In this document: positions 40,169 through 49,039 of the stretch, one piece after another
Layout of the letters: every line of letters starts with the position of its first letter
Numbering within the stretch: position 1 is the stretch's first letter
Assembly: GCA_963765625.1 (NCBI GenBank)
Contig: CAVXXD010000012.1
Span: forward strand, 62,001 to 126,000
Length of the DNA: 64,000 nt
Direction: 5' to 3'
From: CAVXXD01 sp963765625
GTDB taxonomy: Bacteria > Actinomycetota > Geothermincolia > Geothermincolales > Geothermincolaceae
Notes under the pieces: model-generated
What the model was told of the DNA's origin: nothing
Database searches by the model: none
What the model saw: only the letters and a program-made list of their open reading frames with translations
Made by a program: the position numbers and the translations under genes

Positions 40169-43100
40169 CTACCGGTTGTACCCGATGCTGTCGGTGGCCC
40201 AGGTGCGGCTGTCGCCGTACATGGAGCGTTCGCAGACCACCGAGCCGCCGACCGCCACCACGTGGGTGGAGACGTTATAGTCGTCCGGCACGTAATCGCC
40301 GACGTTGATGGTGTAGCGTGAGTTGCCCGGGACGATCAGCCCCTGCAGGACCGCCGGTGACACCGGGCCGGTCCCGGTCTGGAAGATCACGTCTACCACC
40401 GCTTCTCCCGGCAGGGGGTTCTGGACCAGCACGAAGGTCTCCATGCCGCCGCCGGTGGACCCTTCAGCCAGGTACCAGTCGATGCCCGCCGCCGGGGTGC
40501 CGATGGAGTCGGTGGCCCAGGTACGGCCGTTGCCGTACATGGCCCGCTCGCAGACCACCTCGCCGTCCAGGCAGGCTACCAGGGTGGAGACGTCGTAAGT
40601 GCTGACGTAGTCGTTGACTTTGAAGGTGCGGCGGGACATGGCCGGTATGGTCACTCCCTGCAGCTCGATCGGCACCACCGGGCCGGTCCCGGTCTGGAAG
40701 GTGATGCTGACGTGCGCGGCTTCATCGTCCGGGTTCTGCACCAGCACGAAGGTCTCGAAGTCGCCGGCGGTGGCGCCCTCGGCCAGGTACCAGGCTTCGG
40801 CCGGCGCGATTACCCCGATGGAGTCGGTGGCCCAGGCTCCGTCGTTGCCGTACATGGCCCGCTCGCAGACCACCAGACCGTCGGTGGCTTCCACCATGGT
40901 GGAGACGTCGTACTCGGTCACGTAGTCGTTGACCTTGAAACTGCGGCGGGACTGCGAGGGGATAGCCATCCCCTGCAGGCCCTCCGGAGCGAGAAGGCCG
41001 GCGCCGCCGGTCTGGAAGGAGATGTCCACGTGCACGGTGGAGGTGTAGGGGTTCTCCACCAGCAGCCAGGTCTCGAAGCCGCCGTCCGTCGCCCCTTCGG
41101 CGAAGTACCACCGCGGGGACGGCGAGGGTGCGGTAGCCCCGATGGAGTCGGTGGCCCAGGCGCGCCCGTTGCCGAACATGGACCGCTCGCAGACCACGAA
41201 GCCGTCGACGGGCTCGACCTTGGTGGAGACGTCGTAGGTGCTGACGTAGTCGTTGACCTTGAAGGTCTGGCGGGTTTCGGCGGGGATGGTCACGCCCTGC
41301 AGTTCTTCCGGCGCCACTTCACCTTCCCCGGTCATGAACCTGATGTTGACGAGAGTGTCCACGGGGTCCGGGTTCTGGACCAGCACGAAAGTCTCGAAGT
41401 CGCCGGCGGTGGCGCCCTCGGCCATGTTCCAGGAGGCCTCGGTTATGCGCTGCTGCGGGTACTGGTAGAGGGAGATGATGTTGGGAAGCCCGTCCCCGTC
41501 CAGGTCGGGCATGTTGCCCACGTAGCCGGCCAGGGCTTCCCAGGCCTTTATCTCTACCGGGCCGGCCATCACCCGGCTGGCGTATACGGTGCTGGGCGTC
41601 CCGGTGTTGTCCCGCGGCGTCAGCCCGAAGAGGGCCAGGAAACTGGCGGTGTAGTAGTTGGTGGCTATCTTGTAGAGGCCCGCGGGGTTGATGGCCTCGT
41701 ACCCGGTCCCATTCCAGATCTCAAAGCTGACCACCCGGTTGCCGTCACTGCCGGCCGGGCGGAACTGGTAACGGCCGCCCGACATCTGCAGGAAGAACTG
41801 GTTGTCCCCCATGCCCAGGGTGGCGTCCAGCGCTCCCTCCAGCTCCGCGCCGAAGAGGTAAAAGGCGCAGAGGGGGTAGCCGAAGGGTATGGCCTGGGTG
41901 ACGTCAGGGGTGGCCCCCAGGGGCAGGGCGCGGTATAAGTCGTAGAAGTCGAAGGCTCCCGCGCTCCCCTTGAGGATGCCGGAGCGGATCACCCCGTTGG
42001 CCTCGATGCCCAGCTGTACCGGCTCGACCGGGTTTACGCTGGTGGCGGCGGTCCTGTAGGAATCGGTGATGAGGTCGCCCAGGTTAGTCTCGGTGAAACC
42101 CGGCCCCTCGTTGATGTTGAAACCGCCGTCCCCGCCGAGATCGGTCTCGGCATAAGGGGCCATGATGTCCATCCCCGTGAAGCCGTTGAGGGCGGTGACG
42201 TAGTTGGCGATGATCGCGTCGACAGCCGGGACGGTGGGGATGGTCTCGTCGATACGGATGGCCTGGCCGTTGCGGACCGAGACCGCACCCGTGGTTTCGT
42301 CGCAGGCCAGTTCCAGCTCGCCCAGGTACTTGGAGTAGGCGCCGGCCTGCACGATGATGGTGTCGCTAACGGTAATGGCGGGGTAGTTGAGGTCGTGGCT
42401 GTGCCCGCCGACGATGACGTCGATGCCGTTGACCAGGGAGGCGAGCATCTTTTCTTCGTAGGTCCCGCAGTGGCTGACGCAGACCACCACGTCACAACCG
42501 GCAGCGTTAAGGTCATCCGCGATGTTCTGCGCCTTCAAGGCACGGGCGAGGAAGCTGTTGGGGTCCTCCGGGTCTCCCGGCACGTTGCCGAAGGTGACCC
42601 CGGTGGCGGTAGCGTTGGGGGAGACCGCCTCGGCTTCCACCCCCAGCAGGCCGAAGAAGCCCACCTTCAGGCCGTTTGGAAGGTCCTTGATGGTGTAAGG
42701 CTGGATGGCCAGCGCGGTGCCTTGCAGGTCGGTGTCGGACCAGAGGGCATGCAGGGCGGCTGCCTGCGGATTGGTGTCGTCGAAGCTGATGTTGGAGCAG
42801 AGGATTGGCAGGGTTACCCCCTGCGCGACGGCCTGGTTGAGGGCCGTGGCCCGGTAACCCGCCCCCTCGTCGAACTCGTGGTTCCCCAGGGCGACTATGT
42901 CGTAGCCCATGCCTTGCATCAGGACGAGCTCGGCCGCGGCATTGGTCTCCAGCCAGGCAAAGAGGGTGCCCTGGGAGAAGTCCCCGGCTCCGACGGTGAC
43001 CACCGGTTCACCGGTGGCGGCCTTCTCGGCTTCGATCCGCCCGATCTCGTGGGCGACGCGGGAGAAACCCCCGGTGGTGGGATGGTCCGGGTAGTCGATG

Positions 43101-43273
43101 GAGATGTCAGCCGGGATCACCTCGGAATGTTCGTCGTTGGTGTGCAGGATGGTGAAGTACTTCACCTCCTGGGCCTGGGCCTGGCGCGGCGCCGGCACCA
43201 GCGTGACCATGGCGCAGAGCAGCGCCAGACAGGCCAGTACCCCCAGGGCCTTCTTCAGGATATTACTTGACAA
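40169..43273 (-). CDS. Secreted 5'-nucleotidase/UshA-type phosphoesterase with four C-terminal surface modules
   Basis: About 1,034 residues. I prefer the TTG start at 43273 behind GGGAGGTGG; a GTG at 43282 lies too close to that site. The signal peptide ends near RQAQA. Metallophosphatase motifs are all present: ILHTNDEHSE (D-x-H), GAGDFSQG, GNHEFDEG, CVSHCG and GGHSHD. The nucleotidase C-terminal domain follows (EANGVIRSGILKG, FYLFGAELEG). From about 41.4 kb down to 40.17 kb come four copies of the WYLAEG/LVQNP module seen at the ends of proteins A-D. It likely hydrolyses extracellular nucleotides or related phosphoesters at the cell surface for phosphate or nucleoside scavenging. Confidence 0.9.
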   Translation of the reverse strand: MSSNILKKALGVLACLALLCAMVTLVPAPRQAQAQEVKYFTILHTNDEHSEVIPADISIDYPDHPTTGGFSRVAHEIGRIEAEKAATGEPVVTVGAGDFSQGTLFAWLETNAAAELVLMQGMGYDIVALGNHEFDEGAGYRATALNQAVAQGVTLPILCSNISFDDTNPQAAALHALWSDTDLQGTALAIQPYTIKDLPNGLKVGFFGLLGVEAEAVSPNATATGVTFGNVPGDPEDPNSFLARALKAQNIADDLNAAGCDVVVCVSHCGTYEEKMLASLVNGIDVIVGGHSHDLNYPAITVSDTIIVQAGAYSKYLGELELACDETTGAVSVRNGQAIRIDETIPTVPAVDAIIANYVTALNGFTGMDIMAPYAETDLGGDGGFNINEGPGFTETNLGDLITDSYRTAATSVNPVEPVQLGIEANGVIRSGILKGSAGAFDFYDLYRALPLGATPDVTQAIPFGYPLCAFYLFGAELEGALDATLGMGDNQFFLQMSGGRYQFRPAGSDGNRVVSFEIWNGTGYEAINPAGLYKIATNYYTASFLALFGLTPRDNTGTPSTVYASRVMAGPVEIKAWEALAGYVGNMPDLDGDGLPNIISLYQYPQQRITEASWNMAEGATAGDFETFVLVQNPDPVDTLVNIRFMTGEGEVAPEELQGVTIPAETRQTFKVNDYVSTYDVSTKVEPVDGFVVCERSMFGNGRAWATDSIGATAPSPSPRWYFAEGATDGGFETWLLVENPYTSTVHVDISFQTGGAGLLAPEGLQGMAIPSQSRRSFKVNDYVTEYDVSTMVEATDGLVVCERAMYGNDGAWATDSIGVIAPAEAWYLAEGATAGDFETFVLVQNPDDEAAHVSITFQTGTGPVVPIELQGVTIPAMSRRTFKVNDYVSTYDVSTLVACLDGEVVCERAMYGNGRTWATDSIGTPAAGIDWYLAEGSTGGGMETFVLVQNPLPGEAVVDVIFQTGTGPVSPAVLQGLIVPGNSRYTINVGDYVPDDYNVSTHVVAVGGSVVCERSMYGDSRTWATDSIGYNR

Positions 43274-43317
43274 ACGGACCACCTCCCAATAATCGCGGAA
43301 CTGCCATTACATTTAAA

Positions 43318-43360
43318 AAGCCTGCTTACCTTCCTTTATATATTTCCCGGCAGGCCGGGT
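43318..43360 (-). terminator. Possible terminator after the Rieske gene
   Basis: Reading the minus strand, GCCTGC and GCAGGC (6 bp, about 24-base loop) precede TTTTTAA. The stem is short. Confidence 0.35.
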
Positions 43361-43369
43361 GATAAACGC

Positions 43370-43705
43370 TCAAGCGACCGAGACCAGGACGCGGCCGCCC
43401 TCCACTTTGACTTCGAACAGCTGGAAAGGCTTGGCGTTCTTCGGTGGGTCCTGATCGCGCCCGGCCCAGTGGAGGGTGCGGCCATCGGCCAGGTCGAAGC
43501 GGGCGCCGTGGCTGGGGCAGATGACCACAGTGCCGTTGAGCCGTCCCAGGGAGAGGGAGCCGCCCAGGTGAGGGCAGCGGTCGGCGGCGGCGTAGACGAT
43601 GTCGCCCACCCTGGCCAGCAGGACGTCGCGCCCGCCCGCTTTGATCTTCTTCATGGCGCCGTCGGCCAGGTCGTCAAACGCCGCCACGTCGATGAAGTCA
43701 CCCAT
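43370..43705 (-). CDS. Rieske-type [2Fe-2S] ferredoxin-like protein (1)
   Basis: 111 residues. The Rieske ligands are RCPHLGGSLSLGRLNG (C-x-H) and CPSHGARFDLADGR (C-x2-H), the pattern of small soluble Rieske ferredoxins. The start ATG shares one base with the peptidase stop (TAATG), which indicates translational coupling. There is no signal peptide or membrane helix. It is about half identical by eye to the second Rieske protein at 46.6 kb. The partner oxidoreductase is unknown; possibly the dioxygenase or an electron-transfer chain. Confidence 0.88.
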   Translation of the reverse strand: MGDFIDVAAFDDLADGAMKKIKAGGRDVLLARVGDIVYAAADRCPHLGGSLSLGRLNGTVVICPSHGARFDLADGRTLHWAGRDQDPPKNAKPFQLFEVKVEGGRVLVSVA

Positions 43706-45933
43706 TATTGCCCCCCTATCTGTTCCGTGAAGTAGCTGACACTGGCTGAGAGAGCCGTCGCCAGCCCGTCGCCCTCGTAGTGGTGGTCCTCGTTGGGGAG
43801 CGGGATGAAAAAGAAAGGCCTGTCGGCGCGCTCCAGAGCGGCGATGAAGTTGACCGAGTTCTGCAGGTGGACGTTGGTGTCGGCCAGCCCGTGGATGATC
43901 AGGGGGGCGGCTTCGATCTCCCCGGCCCGGGTGACCAGGTTGGTGTAGGAGTAGCCTTCCTGATTCTCCGCCGGGGTCTTCATGTAACGCTCGGTGTAGA
44001 TGGTGTCGTAATACGTCCAGTCGGTGGGCCCGGAGCCGGCCACGCCGCAGCGGAACACCTCTGGCTGGTGGATGAGGGCGTAGAGGGTCATATAGCCGCC
44101 GAAGGACTTGCCGTCGGTGCCGATGCGCTCCGCGTCCACGTAGGGCAGCGTCTTGAGGTAGTCCACCCCGGACAATTGGTCCTGCAGGGCCGCGGCGCCG
44201 AGCTGCCCCTCGATGGGGGTCTCGAAGCCGTGGCCGCGCCCGAAACTGCCCCGGTTGTCCAGCCGCCAGACGATAAAGCCGGCCTGGGTGTATAGGGTGT
44301 CGCGTTCGATGTGGTTGAAGATGTTGGTAGCGCCGTAGCGGTTGGAGACCAGCTGCAGCCCGGGTCCGCCGTACCAGTGGATGACCACCGGGTACTTCTT
44401 GCCGGCATCGAAATCTGCGGGCTTGACCATCTGGCAGTAGAGCTCGGTACCGTCGTAGGCTTCGACGGTGATGAACTCGCGCAAGACCTCCGGCAGGTCG
44501 AGGGTGGGCCCGGCACACCGGCCCAGCTCGGCTACTTCGCCACCATCCGCCGTCAATATAGAGGTGACCGGCGGGGTGTCGACGGCGGAGAACTGGTCGA
44601 CCAGGTACTGGCCGTCCCCGGAGAGGGATGCCTGATGAAAACCGGCCTCCCGCGAGAGCTCCTCCATCACCCCGCTGGTGATGTTGAGACGGTAGAGCCG
44701 GCGCTCCAGGGGGCTTGCGGCCGTGCTGTTGAAATAGACCCAGGTGCCCGAGGGGTCGAGGTAGACCGGCCGGCCGGCCGTGAGGATGCCGTAGGGTGTG
44801 GTGTCGATCAGCCAGTACCCGTCGGTCAACTGCTCGACCAGTTCGCCGTGGATGGAGTAGAGGTAGAGGTGCATGTAGCCGTTGCTTTCCGACAGCCAGA
44901 GGAAGTGCTGCCCGTCCGGCAGGAACACCGGGGCGGCGTAGAAGTCCTCGTTGATCCAGGCGGGGTCGTTCTCTACGATAAGCACCTTGCTCCCGCCCGA
45001 GCCCGGGTTGTAGGAGTTGAGGCGCAGCCTGGTGTGATCGCGGTTGACGATGATGTAAAAGACCTCGGAAGAATCGGGGGACCAGGCGTAGAAGGGCAGC
45101 ACATATTCCGTGCCTTCCGGCAGGGCTATTTCCTGCCCCGCGTTGCCCGTTTCGGGGGCCAGGACGTGCAGCGACACCACGGGGTTGGCGGTGCCGGCGG
45201 TGGGGTAGCGGGTGTATTCGACCGAGGGCGGGACCGGGTCGTAGCCGGTGACCGGGTCGTTCTGTACCCCGCTGTCGTCCAGGCGCATGTACATCAGCCA
45301 CTTGCCGTCGGGCGACCAGGCGTAACCGGGCTGGGCCGCGCGGGTGGCCAGCTCCTCGTTGTAGACCCAGTCGAGGCAGCCGTTGAAGACGGCCTGGCTG
45401 CCGTCGGAGGTGAGCCGCTTTGCCCGGCTGTCGGCCAGGCGGGTGACGTAGAGGTCGTTGTCGCGGGTGTACGACACCTGGGTGCCGTCGGGGGTGAACA
45501 TCATGGCGTCGATGGCGCCGCTTCCCGCCAGGTTAACCGGCGTCAGGCTGCCCGAGGCCACGTCCAGAACCACCAGGGTTTCATCGCCGGACAGTAGCAT
45601 GGACTCACCCGAGGGCGACCACTGGAAGGAAGCGGCGTCGATCTGGTCGGGCTGGCCGGCTGGGTCGAAGATGACATTTTTCTCGCCGGTGGAGGCGTCG
45701 CATAGCCACAGCTTGACGTTACCGTTCCCGTCGGCCAGGGTGTAGGCAAGCCGCGCCCCGGTGGGGCTCCAGGCCAGGTTCTCCGGCCCCGGCCCCACCA
45801 GCGCGTCGGGCTGAACCAGCTCGCGCGCGGTGACGCCGCCGGAGGGCGAGGCGGTCTCTTTCTCACCGCAGCCTCCCAGCAGAAACACCGACACAAAAAT
45901 TACACATAGAAGAATAATAGTACGAGCGCGCAT
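43705..45933 (-). CDS. Lipoprotein dipeptidyl-peptidase IV-like S9 serine peptidase
   Basis: 742 residues, start after GAGGAGG. A lipoprotein signal ends in LLGGC (Cys about 22), followed by a flexible stretch. An N-terminal beta-propeller (WSPTGARLAY, YAWSPDGKWLMYMRLDDS) precedes the alpha/beta-hydrolase domain. The catalytic triad is visible: Ser about 610 in GKSFGGY, Asp about 685 in GLADTNVHLQN and His about 717 in NEDHHY. DPP-IV-family enzymes remove dipeptides, often X-Pro, from peptides. Here it would be anchored to the outer face of the membrane and feed on peptides. It is coupled to the downstream Rieske gene. Confidence 0.9.
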   Translation of the reverse strand: MRARTIILLCVIFVSVFLLGGCGEKETASPSGGVTARELVQPDALVGPGPENLAWSPTGARLAYTLADGNGNVKLWLCDASTGEKNVIFDPAGQPDQIDAASFQWSPSGESMLLSGDETLVVLDVASGSLTPVNLAGSGAIDAMMFTPDGTQVSYTRDNDLYVTRLADSRAKRLTSDGSQAVFNGCLDWVYNEELATRAAQPGYAWSPDGKWLMYMRLDDSGVQNDPVTGYDPVPPSVEYTRYPTAGTANPVVSLHVLAPETGNAGQEIALPEGTEYVLPFYAWSPDSSEVFYIIVNRDHTRLRLNSYNPGSGGSKVLIVENDPAWINEDFYAAPVFLPDGQHFLWLSESNGYMHLYLYSIHGELVEQLTDGYWLIDTTPYGILTAGRPVYLDPSGTWVYFNSTAASPLERRLYRLNITSGVMEELSREAGFHQASLSGDGQYLVDQFSAVDTPPVTSILTADGGEVAELGRCAGPTLDLPEVLREFITVEAYDGTELYCQMVKPADFDAGKKYPVVIHWYGGPGLQLVSNRYGATNIFNHIERDTLYTQAGFIVWRLDNRGSFGRGHGFETPIEGQLGAAALQDQLSGVDYLKTLPYVDAERIGTDGKSFGGYMTLYALIHQPEVFRCGVAGSGPTDWTYYDTIYTERYMKTPAENQEGYSYTNLVTRAGEIEAAPLIIHGLADTNVHLQNSVNFIAALERADRPFFFIPLPNEDHHYEGDGLATALSASVSYFTEQIGGQ

Positions 45934-45991
45934 GGCCCCGGCACCTCCTCATCTTAGCAATCCAGCTTCCCGTACGGACAGCTTACCACCT

Positions 45992-46556
45992 TCAGGAGAC
46001 GAACTCGTAGGCCGCCATGGACAGGTCGCCCCACTGCCAGCTCTCGTGGATGAGCCGGCCGGCGGTATCCGGCCACGCCGCCCCCATGGCCGCCAGCAGC
46101 GGCACGTAATGGTCGGGCCAGGCCCGGTCCCAGCGGGGCGTAACCGAGGGGATGGACGGCACCCCCGCTCGCCGGCACCTCCGCGTGCGGGAACATCAGC
46201 ATCAGGGGCACCCAGGCCCCGTGGTCGAGGCCGCGCTCCCGGTCGACGTCGCAGGGCATGCCGGCTTCTCTCAGCAGGCGGGCCACCTCTTCCGCCAGTT
46301 CGGCCGAGCCGGGAGCGGGGTATTCCATGCGGTAGAGCTCGTCGGGAAAGCCGGCGAAGTCGTGGATGGTCTCGGGTTTGTTCGCGGCGTTGACGGCTGG
46401 CTGCCTGGTGGCCCAGTGGGCGGAGATGCAGAGCACGGCCCTGGCGTCATGGTAACGCTCTCCCAGCCCCGACAGAAAGCTCCGCACGGGGATGTCCTCC
46501 AGCGGCAGGGTGGGCGCGCCATGGGATACGAATACAGCTGGCATAACCCCTTCCAT
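45992..46556 (-). CDS. DODA-type extradiol dioxygenase (LigB superfamily), one frameshift
   Basis: The N-terminus PAVFVSHGAPTLPLED, the motif CISAHWATRQP and GLDHGAWVPLMLMFP are hallmarks of the 4,5-DOPA/LigB-type ring-cleaving dioxygenases and carry the zinc/iron-binding histidines. A frame break near 46165 shifts into VPSIPSVTPRWDRAWPDHYV and the family C-terminus ending MAAYEFVS. The start is uncertain: 46556 or an in-frame ATG at 46544. These enzymes open catechol rings with oxygen, though several family members have other roles. An oxygen-dependent enzyme is notable beside anaerobic-type methyltransferases. Confidence 0.8.
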
Positions 46557-46583
46557 CTCTCGTACCCCCCGTGTTTCCGGTGC

Positions 46584-46937
46584 CTAGGGAAGGGCGATCT
46601 TGACCGCGCCGTCCTCCACCTTGACCTCGTAGACGGAGATGTCCCGGGGCGACTTGAAGGTTTTGGCCACGGATTGCTTGAAGCCGGTCCAGTCGGTCCA
46701 GCGGAGGTTGCGCCCGTCGGCCAGGTCGAACTGGGATCCGTGCCTGGGGCAGGTCACCACGGTCCCCTCCAGGGTCCCTTCCGCCAGGGACCCGCCCAGG
46801 TGGGGGCACTTGTCGTCCGCCGCGAAGTACTTCCCACCCACCCTGGCCAGCAGGATGTCCCTGCCCCCCGCGCTTACCTTCTTAATGGCCCCGTCGGCCA
46901 GGTCACCGTCTCTGGCGATTTCAACGAATCCAGCCAT
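46584..46937 (-). CDS. Rieske-type [2Fe-2S] ferredoxin-like protein (2)
   Basis: 117 residues, starting MAGFVEIARDGDLADG after GAGGAGG. The cluster ligands are KCPHLGGSLAEG and CPRHGSQFDLADGRN. It is a paralogue of the Rieske protein at 43.4 kb, with the same length and the same ADGA-I/M-KK-I/V-xAGGRD start. It lies 27 bases upstream of the dioxygenase gene in the same direction, so it may donate electrons or maintain the metal of that enzyme (inference). Confidence 0.88.
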   Translation of the reverse strand: MAGFVEIARDGDLADGAIKKVSAGGRDILLARVGGKYFAADDKCPHLGGSLAEGTLEGTVVTCPRHGSQFDLADGRNLRWTDWTGFKQSVAKTFKSPRDISVYEVKVEDGAVKIALP

Positions 46938-47024
46938 GCCTTAACCTCCTCGGCTTCGATGGACCGGTCTGCTTTCGATCTTATTCTACCCGCCCGGCGT
47001 GCATCTCATGCCCGGCGAGCCCAG

Positions 47025-47198
47025 TCAGAGCCCCCGGCGTTCCTTGAAGCAGACGCGCCGGCGGGTACCGTCACAGAGCGGCTTGTTCCCGGAGTGCCCG
47101 CAGCGGCAGAGGCAGTACTCTTCTTCGAGCGGGAACTCCTCGCCGCGCCGCCCGGTTGTGTTCCCCGAACAATGGGAACAATAAGGGTGTGGAGAGAA
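47025..47198 (-). CDS. CDGSH-type iron-sulfur protein, 5' end broken or frameshifted
   Basis: A 57-residue open stretch reads PYCSHCSGNTTG, EEFPLEEEYCLCRCG and HSGNKPLCDGT. The C-x-C-x2-(S/T)-x3-P-x-C-D-G-(S/T) pattern is present, but the fourth ligand (normally His after DGS/T) reads Arg. A TGA sits in frame at 47199-47201 and no start codon follows it, so the N-terminus is missing: either an indel hides it or the gene is decayed. CDGSH proteins bind redox-active 2Fe-2S clusters. It lies 87 bases upstream of Rieske protein 2 and diverges from the methyltransferase operon. Confidence 0.65.
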   Translation of the reverse strand, partial: FSPHPYCSHCSGNTTGRRGEEFPLEEEYCLCRCGHSGNKPLCDGTRRRVCFKERRGL

Positions 47199-47293
47199 TC
47201 ACCGGATTTCTCCGATAATCCCGCGCGGGAGGTGGTCTATGAGGCAGACGGCGGCAGGGTCACTTAAACGGTAATGGGGAAAGGAGATAATCC

Positions 47294-47920
47294 ATGAGCG
47301 GTTTTTTAAGCGATTACCTGGCTGACCTGGAGGAAGAACTCGTCCCGGCCGAAGTGAAGAAGATGCTGGACGGGGGAGCCTCGCCGGAGGAGATCCTCTT
47401 GGAGCTCCAGAAGGGCATGTTCATCGTGGGTGAGAGGTACAAGAACGAAGAATACTACCTCCCGGAGCTGATCATGGCCGCGGACATATTCACCGAAGCG
47501 GCGGAGCCCCTCAAGGAAAAGCTGACCTCGAGCGCGGAGAAGATCGCCACCATGGTCCTGGGGACGGTGGCGGGAGATATCCACGACATCGGTAAGAACA
47601 TCGTCGGCCTGATATTCTCGAGCAACGGCTTCGAGGTCATCGACCTGGGCATCGACGTGCCGGTCCAGAGATTCGTCGACGCGGTCAAGGAGCACCAGCC
47701 GGCCCTGGTGGGGCTCTCCTGCCTGCTCACCACCAGCTTCAACAGTATGAAGGAGACGGTGGACGCCCTGAAGGCGGCCGGGCTGCGCGACGGGGTCAAG
47801 GTACTGGTCGGGGGAGGCCCCATCGACCAGAGCGCGGCTGACTTCTGCGGCGCGGACGCCTACTGCATAGACGCCCCGACCGGGGTCAAAATCGCCAGGG
47901 AAATACTGGGGGTGAGTTGA
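47294..47920 (+). CDS. Corrinoid (B12-binding) protein of a methyltransferase system
   Basis: 208 residues, start after AAAGGAG. A four-helix cap domain (about residues 1-90, KGMFIVGERYKNEEYYLPEL) precedes a Rossmann-type B12-binding domain. The cobalt ligand lies in GDIHDIGKNIVG (D-x-H-x2-G), followed by GLSCLLTTSFNSMKET and a GGGPIDQSAADFCGAD tail. This is the MtaC/MtbC/OdmA type of corrinoid protein, which shuttles a methyl group between methyltransferases. It is the first gene of a seven-gene operon that also encodes both expected methyltransferase partners and a reactivase. Confidence 0.93.
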   Translation: MSGFLSDYLADLEEELVPAEVKKMLDGGASPEEILLELQKGMFIVGERYKNEEYYLPELIMAADIFTEAAEPLKEKLTSSAEKIATMVLGTVAGDIHDIGKNIVGLIFSSNGFEVIDLGIDVPVQRFVDAVKEHQPALVGLSCLLTTSFNSMKETVDALKAAGLRDGVKVLVGGGPIDQSAADFCGADAYCIDAPTGVKIAREILGVS

Positions 47921-47921
47921 G

Positions 47922-49025
47922 ATGGCGACGGGCATGGAACTGTATGAAGAGAACCTGGACCGCATCCTCAAGACGGTGCGGTTCGAAAAGACCGACCGGA
48001 CACCCGTGGTGCCGCTGGCCGACTCCTTCTGCGCCAAGCAGCAGGGACTGGACCTGACCGTGTTCGTCACCGACCCGGTCCGCGTCAACCAGATCATGGT
48101 CAAGTCGTTCATGGAACTGGGCGACGTCGACGGCATTCAGCACACCACCTTCAACTGCAACCTGCTGAGCACCATCTGGTTCTCCCGGATCAAGATGCCG
48201 GGGGTGGACCTGCCCCCCGACGAACTCTGGCAGGTTAACGAGCAGGAACTGATGACCATAGAGGACTACGACGCCATCGTGGAGATGGGCTTCCGCGCCT
48301 GGCGGGAGAAGTTCTACCTGGAGAAGCTGGACGACCTGAACCCCAGGACCGCCCCCTTCAACCAGGCCTTCCCCGGGGCGTTGCAGAACATGAAGGAACA
48401 CGGCATCGTCCCTCTCTCCCCCGCCATCTGCACCATTCCCTACGAGATGTTCTGCGGCGGCAGGACCATGGTGAAATTCTTAAAGGACCTCTTCCGCATC
48501 CCCGACAAGGTGCAGGCGGCCATGGACGCGGCCCTGCCGGTCCTCATCGAGGACGCCATGGGGCTCCTCGACGCCATCAAGCTGACGGCTATCTGGGTGG
48601 GGGGCTGGCGGGCCGCCAGCGAGTTCATCTCGCCCAAGTACTGGCAGAGGTTCGTCTTCCCTTACTACAAGAAGATAGTCGAAGCGGTGGTGGGGCAAGG
48701 GGTTGTCCCGGTGCTCCACTTCGACTCCAACTGGACCAGGGACCTGGAATATCTCCGCGAACTGCCGGCGAAGAAGTGCATCTTCTCCCCCGACGGCCAG
48801 ACCGACATCTTCAAGGCCAAGGAGATACTGGACGGCCACATGGCCATCATGGGCGACGTCCACGCCTCCATGCTGGCCCTGGGGACCCCGGAGCAGGTGA
48901 CGGAGTACTGCAAGGGGCTCATCGAGAAGATCGGCCCCACCGGCTACATCGTGGCCCAGGGATGCGACATCCCGCCGGACGCCAAGCCGGAGAACGTGGC
49001 GGCGCTGATAGCCTCGGTCCACTGA
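47922..49025 (+). CDS. URO-D-family corrinoid methyltransferase
   Basis: 367 residues, beginning one base after the corrinoid-protein stop. The URO-D fold is recognisable from the N-terminal RILKTVRFEKTDRTPVVPL and the C-terminal FSPDGQTDIFKAKEIL, IMGDVHASMLALGTPEQV and YIVAQGCDIPPDAKPENV. Zinc-ligand candidates are His in PVLHFDSNW and Cys in GCDIP, as in MtaA/MtbA-like enzymes. In acetogen O-demethylase systems enzymes of this family act as the substrate-specific methyltransferase I that methylates the corrinoid protein. With an MeTr-type methyltransferase in the same operon, that is the likely role here. The substrate (a methoxylated or other methylated compound) is unknown. Confidence 0.87.
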   Translation: MATGMELYEENLDRILKTVRFEKTDRTPVVPLADSFCAKQQGLDLTVFVTDPVRVNQIMVKSFMELGDVDGIQHTTFNCNLLSTIWFSRIKMPGVDLPPDELWQVNEQELMTIEDYDAIVEMGFRAWREKFYLEKLDDLNPRTAPFNQAFPGALQNMKEHGIVPLSPAICTIPYEMFCGGRTMVKFLKDLFRIPDKVQAAMDAALPVLIEDAMGLLDAIKLTAIWVGGWRAASEFISPKYWQRFVFPYYKKIVEAVVGQGVVPVLHFDSNWTRDLEYLRELPAKKCIFSPDGQTDIFKAKEILDGHMAIMGDVHASMLALGTPEQVTEYCKGLIEKIGPTGYIVAQGCDIPPDAKPENVAALIASVH

Positions 49026-49039
49026 AAAGGGAGGTCCAT

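Noticed and set aside
40318..43270. Open frames on the plus strand opposite the nucleotidase
   Set aside because: They mirror the coding strand and have no recognisable domains.
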